Source: Synechococcus sp. RSCCF101 (GTDB lineage Bacteria > Cyanobacteriota > Cyanobacteriia > PCC-6307 > Cyanobiaceae). From it: a stretch of DNA of 64,000 bases. This document shows, in pieces, positions 61,890 to 64,000 of the stretch. The translations under genes were made by a program, and so were the position numbers. Under the pieces are notes generated by a model. The model was not told the origin of the DNA. It did not search any database and saw nothing but the letters and a program-made list of their open reading frames with translations. Location of the stretch: contig NZ_CP035632.1 of the NCBI RefSeq assembly GCF_008807075.1, positions 1,302,001-1,366,000 of the forward strand, given 5' to 3'. Within the stretch, counting starts at the first letter, position 1, and each line of letters opens with the position of its first letter.

Positions 61890-63800
61890 ATGCCGATCCG
61901 ACAGGACGACAACCAACCCAACCGGCGCTTCGGTTTGATCAACCTGATCCTGATCGGCTTCGGGGTGCTGCTGCTGGTCAGCAGCTTCTTCCCGAACCAG
62001 TCGATGCAGGTGCCGCGGGTGCCCTACTCCCTGTTCATCGATCAGGTGAACGACGGAGCGGTGAAGCGGGCCTACATCACCCAGGACCAGATCCGCTACG
62101 AACTGGCCAATGCGGAGGACGGAACGCCTTCGGTGCTGGCCACCACGCCGATCTTCGACATGGATCTGCCGCAGCGGCTGGAGAGCAAGGGCGTTGAATT
62201 CGCCGCCGCCCCCCCGAAGAAACCCAACATCTTCACCACCATCCTCAGCTGGGTGGTGCCGCCACTGATCTTCATCCTGGTGCTGCAGTTCTTCGCCCGT
62301 CGCTCGATGGGCGGCGGCGGCGCCCAGGGAGCCCTGAGCTTTACCAAGTCGAAGGCCAAGGTGTACGTGCCGGATGAATCCTCCCGCGTCACCTTCGCCG
62401 ATGTGGCCGGCGTGGACGAGGCCAAGCAGGAACTGACTGAGATCGTCGACTTCCTCAAGACGCCCGAGCGCTATGCGGCCATCGGCGCCCGCATCCCCAA
62501 GGGCGTGCTGCTGGTGGGCCCTCCCGGTACGGGCAAGACGCTGCTCTCGAAGGCCGTGGCCGGTGAGGCCGGAGTGCCCTTCTTCATCATCTCCGGTTCG
62601 GAGTTCGTCGAACTGTTCGTCGGCGCCGGCGCGGCCCGGGTGCGGGATCTGTTCGAGCAGGCCAAGAAGAAGGCTCCCTGCATCATCTTCATCGACGAGC
62701 TCGATGCCATCGGCAAGAGCCGTTCCGGATCGATGGGCGTGGTCGGCGGCAACGACGAGCGGGAGCAGACGCTGAACCAGTTGCTCACCGAGATGGATGG
62801 CTTCAGCGCCAAGGACAAGCCGGTGATCGTGCTGGCGGCCACCAACCAGCCCGAGGTGCTGGACGCGGCGCTGCTGCGCCCCGGTCGCTTCGACCGTCAG
62901 GTGCTGGTGGACCGTCCCGACCTCTCAGGCCGGCGCACCATCCTCGGCATCTACGCCGGCAAGGTGAAGCTGGCCTCGGCGGTGGATCTCGACCGGATCG
63001 CCCAGGCCACCAGCGGCTTCGCCGGGGCCGACCTGGCCAACCTGGTGAACGAAGCGGCTCTTCTCGCCGCCCGCAACAACCGCAATGCGGTGGAGCAGCA
63101 GGACCTCAACGAGGCGATCGAGCGTGTGGTGGCCGGCCTGGAGAAGAAGAGCCGCGTGCTGCAGGACGACGAGAAGCGGGTCGTGGCTTACCACGAGGTG
63201 GGTCACGCGATCGTGGGGCACCTGATGCCGGGCGGCAGCAAGGTGGCCAAGATCTCGATCGTGCCGCGGGGCATGAGCGCCCTCGGCTACACGCTGCAGC
63301 TGCCCACCGAGGAGCGCTTCCTCAATTCCAAGGAGGATCTCGAGGGTCAGATCGCCACCCTGCTGGGAGGCCGCTCGGCCGAGGAGATCGTGTTCGGCAA
63401 GATCACCACCGGCGCCGCCAACGATCTGCAGCGGGCCACCGACATCGCCGAGCAGATGATCGGCACCTACGGCATGAGCGACACGCTCGGGCCGCTGGCC
63501 TACGACAAGCAGGGCGGCGGCCGCTTCCTCGGCGGCGCCAACAACCCGCGCCGTGCGGTGAGCGATGCCACCGCCCAGGCGATCGACCGGGAGGTGCGCG
63601 GTCTGGTGGATCGGGCCCACGATCAGGCCCTGGGCATCCTCCATGCCAACCGGGATCTGCTGGAGGCCATCGCCGGCCGCATCCTCGAGAAGGAGGTGAT
63701 CGAGGGCGATGAGCTGAAGGACCTCCTGTCCCGGAGCCTGCGGCCCGATGGCAGCGGCGAAGCCCTCACCGATGAGGTGGGCCAGGAGGTGCCGGCCTGA
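61890..63800 (+). CDS. ftsH: ATP-dependent zinc metalloprotease FtsH
   Basis: Membrane AAA protease that degrades damaged membrane proteins such as photosystem II D1. Two membrane segments lie near the N-terminus ([20 protein letters not shown] and [20 protein letters not shown]). Walker [21 protein letters not shown] is near residue 209, Walker [15 protein letters not shown] follows, [19 protein letters not shown] is present, and the zinc site [13 protein letters not shown] is near 434. Length 636 residues. ATG 61890 ([15 protein letters not shown]) was chosen over the longer frame. Confidence 0.97.
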   Translation: MPIRQDDNQPNRRFGLINLILIGFGVLLLVSSFFPNQSMQVPRVPYSLFIDQVNDGAVKRAYITQDQIRYELANAEDGTPSVLATTPIFDMDLPQRLESKGVEFAAAPPKKPNIFTTILSWVVPPLIFILVLQFFARRSMGGGGAQGALSFTKSKAKVYVPDESSRVTFADVAGVDEAKQELTEIVDFLKTPERYAAIGARIPKGVLLVGPPGTGKTLLSKAVAGEAGVPFFIISGSEFVELFVGAGAARVRDLFEQAKKKAPCIIFIDELDAIGKSRSGSMGVVGGNDEREQTLNQLLTEMDGFSAKDKPVIVLAATNQPEVLDAALLRPGRFDRQVLVDRPDLSGRRTILGIYAGKVKLASAVDLDRIAQATSGFAGADLANLVNEAALLAARNNRNAVEQQDLNEAIERVVAGLEKKSRVLQDDEKRVVAYHEVGHAIVGHLMPGGSKVAKISIVPRGMSALGYTLQLPTEERFLNSKEDLEGQIATLLGGRSAEEIVFGKITTGAANDLQRATDIAEQMIGTYGMSDTLGPLAYDKQGGGRFLGGANNPRRAVSDATAQAIDREVRGLVDRAHDQALGILHANRDLLEAIAGRILEKEVIEGDELKDLLSRSLRPDGSGEALTDEVGQEVPA

Positions 63801-63830
63801 ACCGGGGCCCAGGCAGACTGGGATTCAACG

Positions 63831-63872
63831 CGAGCGGCCGGTCCTCCTCTTTCGCGGGGGTCCGGCCGCTCG
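63831..63872 (+). terminator. Strong hairpin after ftsH, probable terminator
   Basis: CGAGCGGCCGG (63831-63841) pairs perfectly with CCGGCCGCTCG (63862-63872). A short inner pairing of CCTCC with GGGGG may extend it. Only CCTTT follows, so termination could be partial. Confidence 0.65.
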
Positions 63873-63899
63873 GCCTTTGCCCCTTCCGATCGAGGCCGC

Positions 63900-64000
63900 A
63901 TGACGACGGTGCCCCATGAGCAGCTCCAGCGGGTGCTCGCCCCGCTTTCCGGCCGTGACTACCTCTCCAGCACCGACGCCGACGCCGATCAGACCCGGGC
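63900..64000 (+). CDS. Start of an unidentified gene, cut by window end
   Basis: ATG at 63900 opens MTTVPHEQLQRVLAPLSGRD and continues YLSSTDADADQTR to the edge of the window. The position after a terminator and the open frame suggest a real gene. Only 33 codons are visible and no family is recognisable. Confidence 0.5.
   Translation, partial: MTTVPHEQLQRVLAPLSGRDYLSSTDADADQTR

Overview
The window is about 64 kb of very GC-rich, densely packed chromosome. It most likely comes from a picocyanobacterium of the Synechococcus/Cyanobium type. The evidence is a set of cyanobacterial genes: a type III glutamine synthetase, a P-II protein with an NtcA-type palindrome upstream, a CpcS/CpeS-like phycobilin lyase, Ftn2/ARC6, a nickel superoxide dismutase with its maturation protease, a two-domain cyanobacterial ThiE, fused CbiET, and several cyanobacteria-restricted DUFs (1517, 3122, 3611). 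No rRNA, tRNA, CRISPR array, insertion sequence or phage gene was seen. No gene-free stretch exceeds about 300 bases.

Layout. 1-3.4 kb: glnN (cut by the window edge), a PfkB kinase and a 2OG-Fe(II) oxygenase. 3.4-9.7 kb: a guanidine-I riboswitch followed by a seven-gene operon: Ni-dependent guanidine hydrolase, its HypA- and HypB-type nickel chaperones, a three-gene ABC importer and, overlapping the ATPase gene, a Rieske oxygenase. 10-23 kb: TerB-like protein and P-II, a lytic transglycosylase, persulfide dioxygenase plus rhodanese, an unknown 505-residue protein, membrane proteins (MscS/TM-helix repeat, DUF389), sodX-sodN, a frameshifted FKBP and a phasin-like protein. 23-35.5 kb: housekeeping genes (lnt, mnmA, nnr, a group 2 sigma factor, pdhA, ftn2, ffh, rpsP, phoH, a Bax-inhibitor-like protein). 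35.6-38.6 kb: two glycosyltransferases and a sulfotransferase. 38.6-54.4 kb: era, lyase, trmD running into a broken ispF, larB, thiE-thiS, ribF, surE, pheS, nadK, an atypical response regulator, a PGM1-type ligase and cbiET. 54.4-56.2 kb: a TauE permease whose tail runs into a low-GC RTX gene that looks acquired. 56.3-64 kb: a GH116 glucosidase, ribD, a potassium-channel-like protein, an SRAP protein, ftsH and the start of one more gene.

How the genes work together. Nitrogen scavenging dominates the first 11 kb: guanidine import and hydrolysis to ammonia and urea, ammonia assimilation by GlnN and signalling by P-II. Nickel is a second thread: the guanidinase and its chaperones, nickel superoxide dismutase and LarB. 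The main lead for something undescribed is the Rieske oxygenase appended to the guanidinase operon. Two genes (FKBP and ispF) each carry a one-base frameshift at a homopolymer. These are either assembly errors or real lesions and should be checked before any biology is drawn from them.
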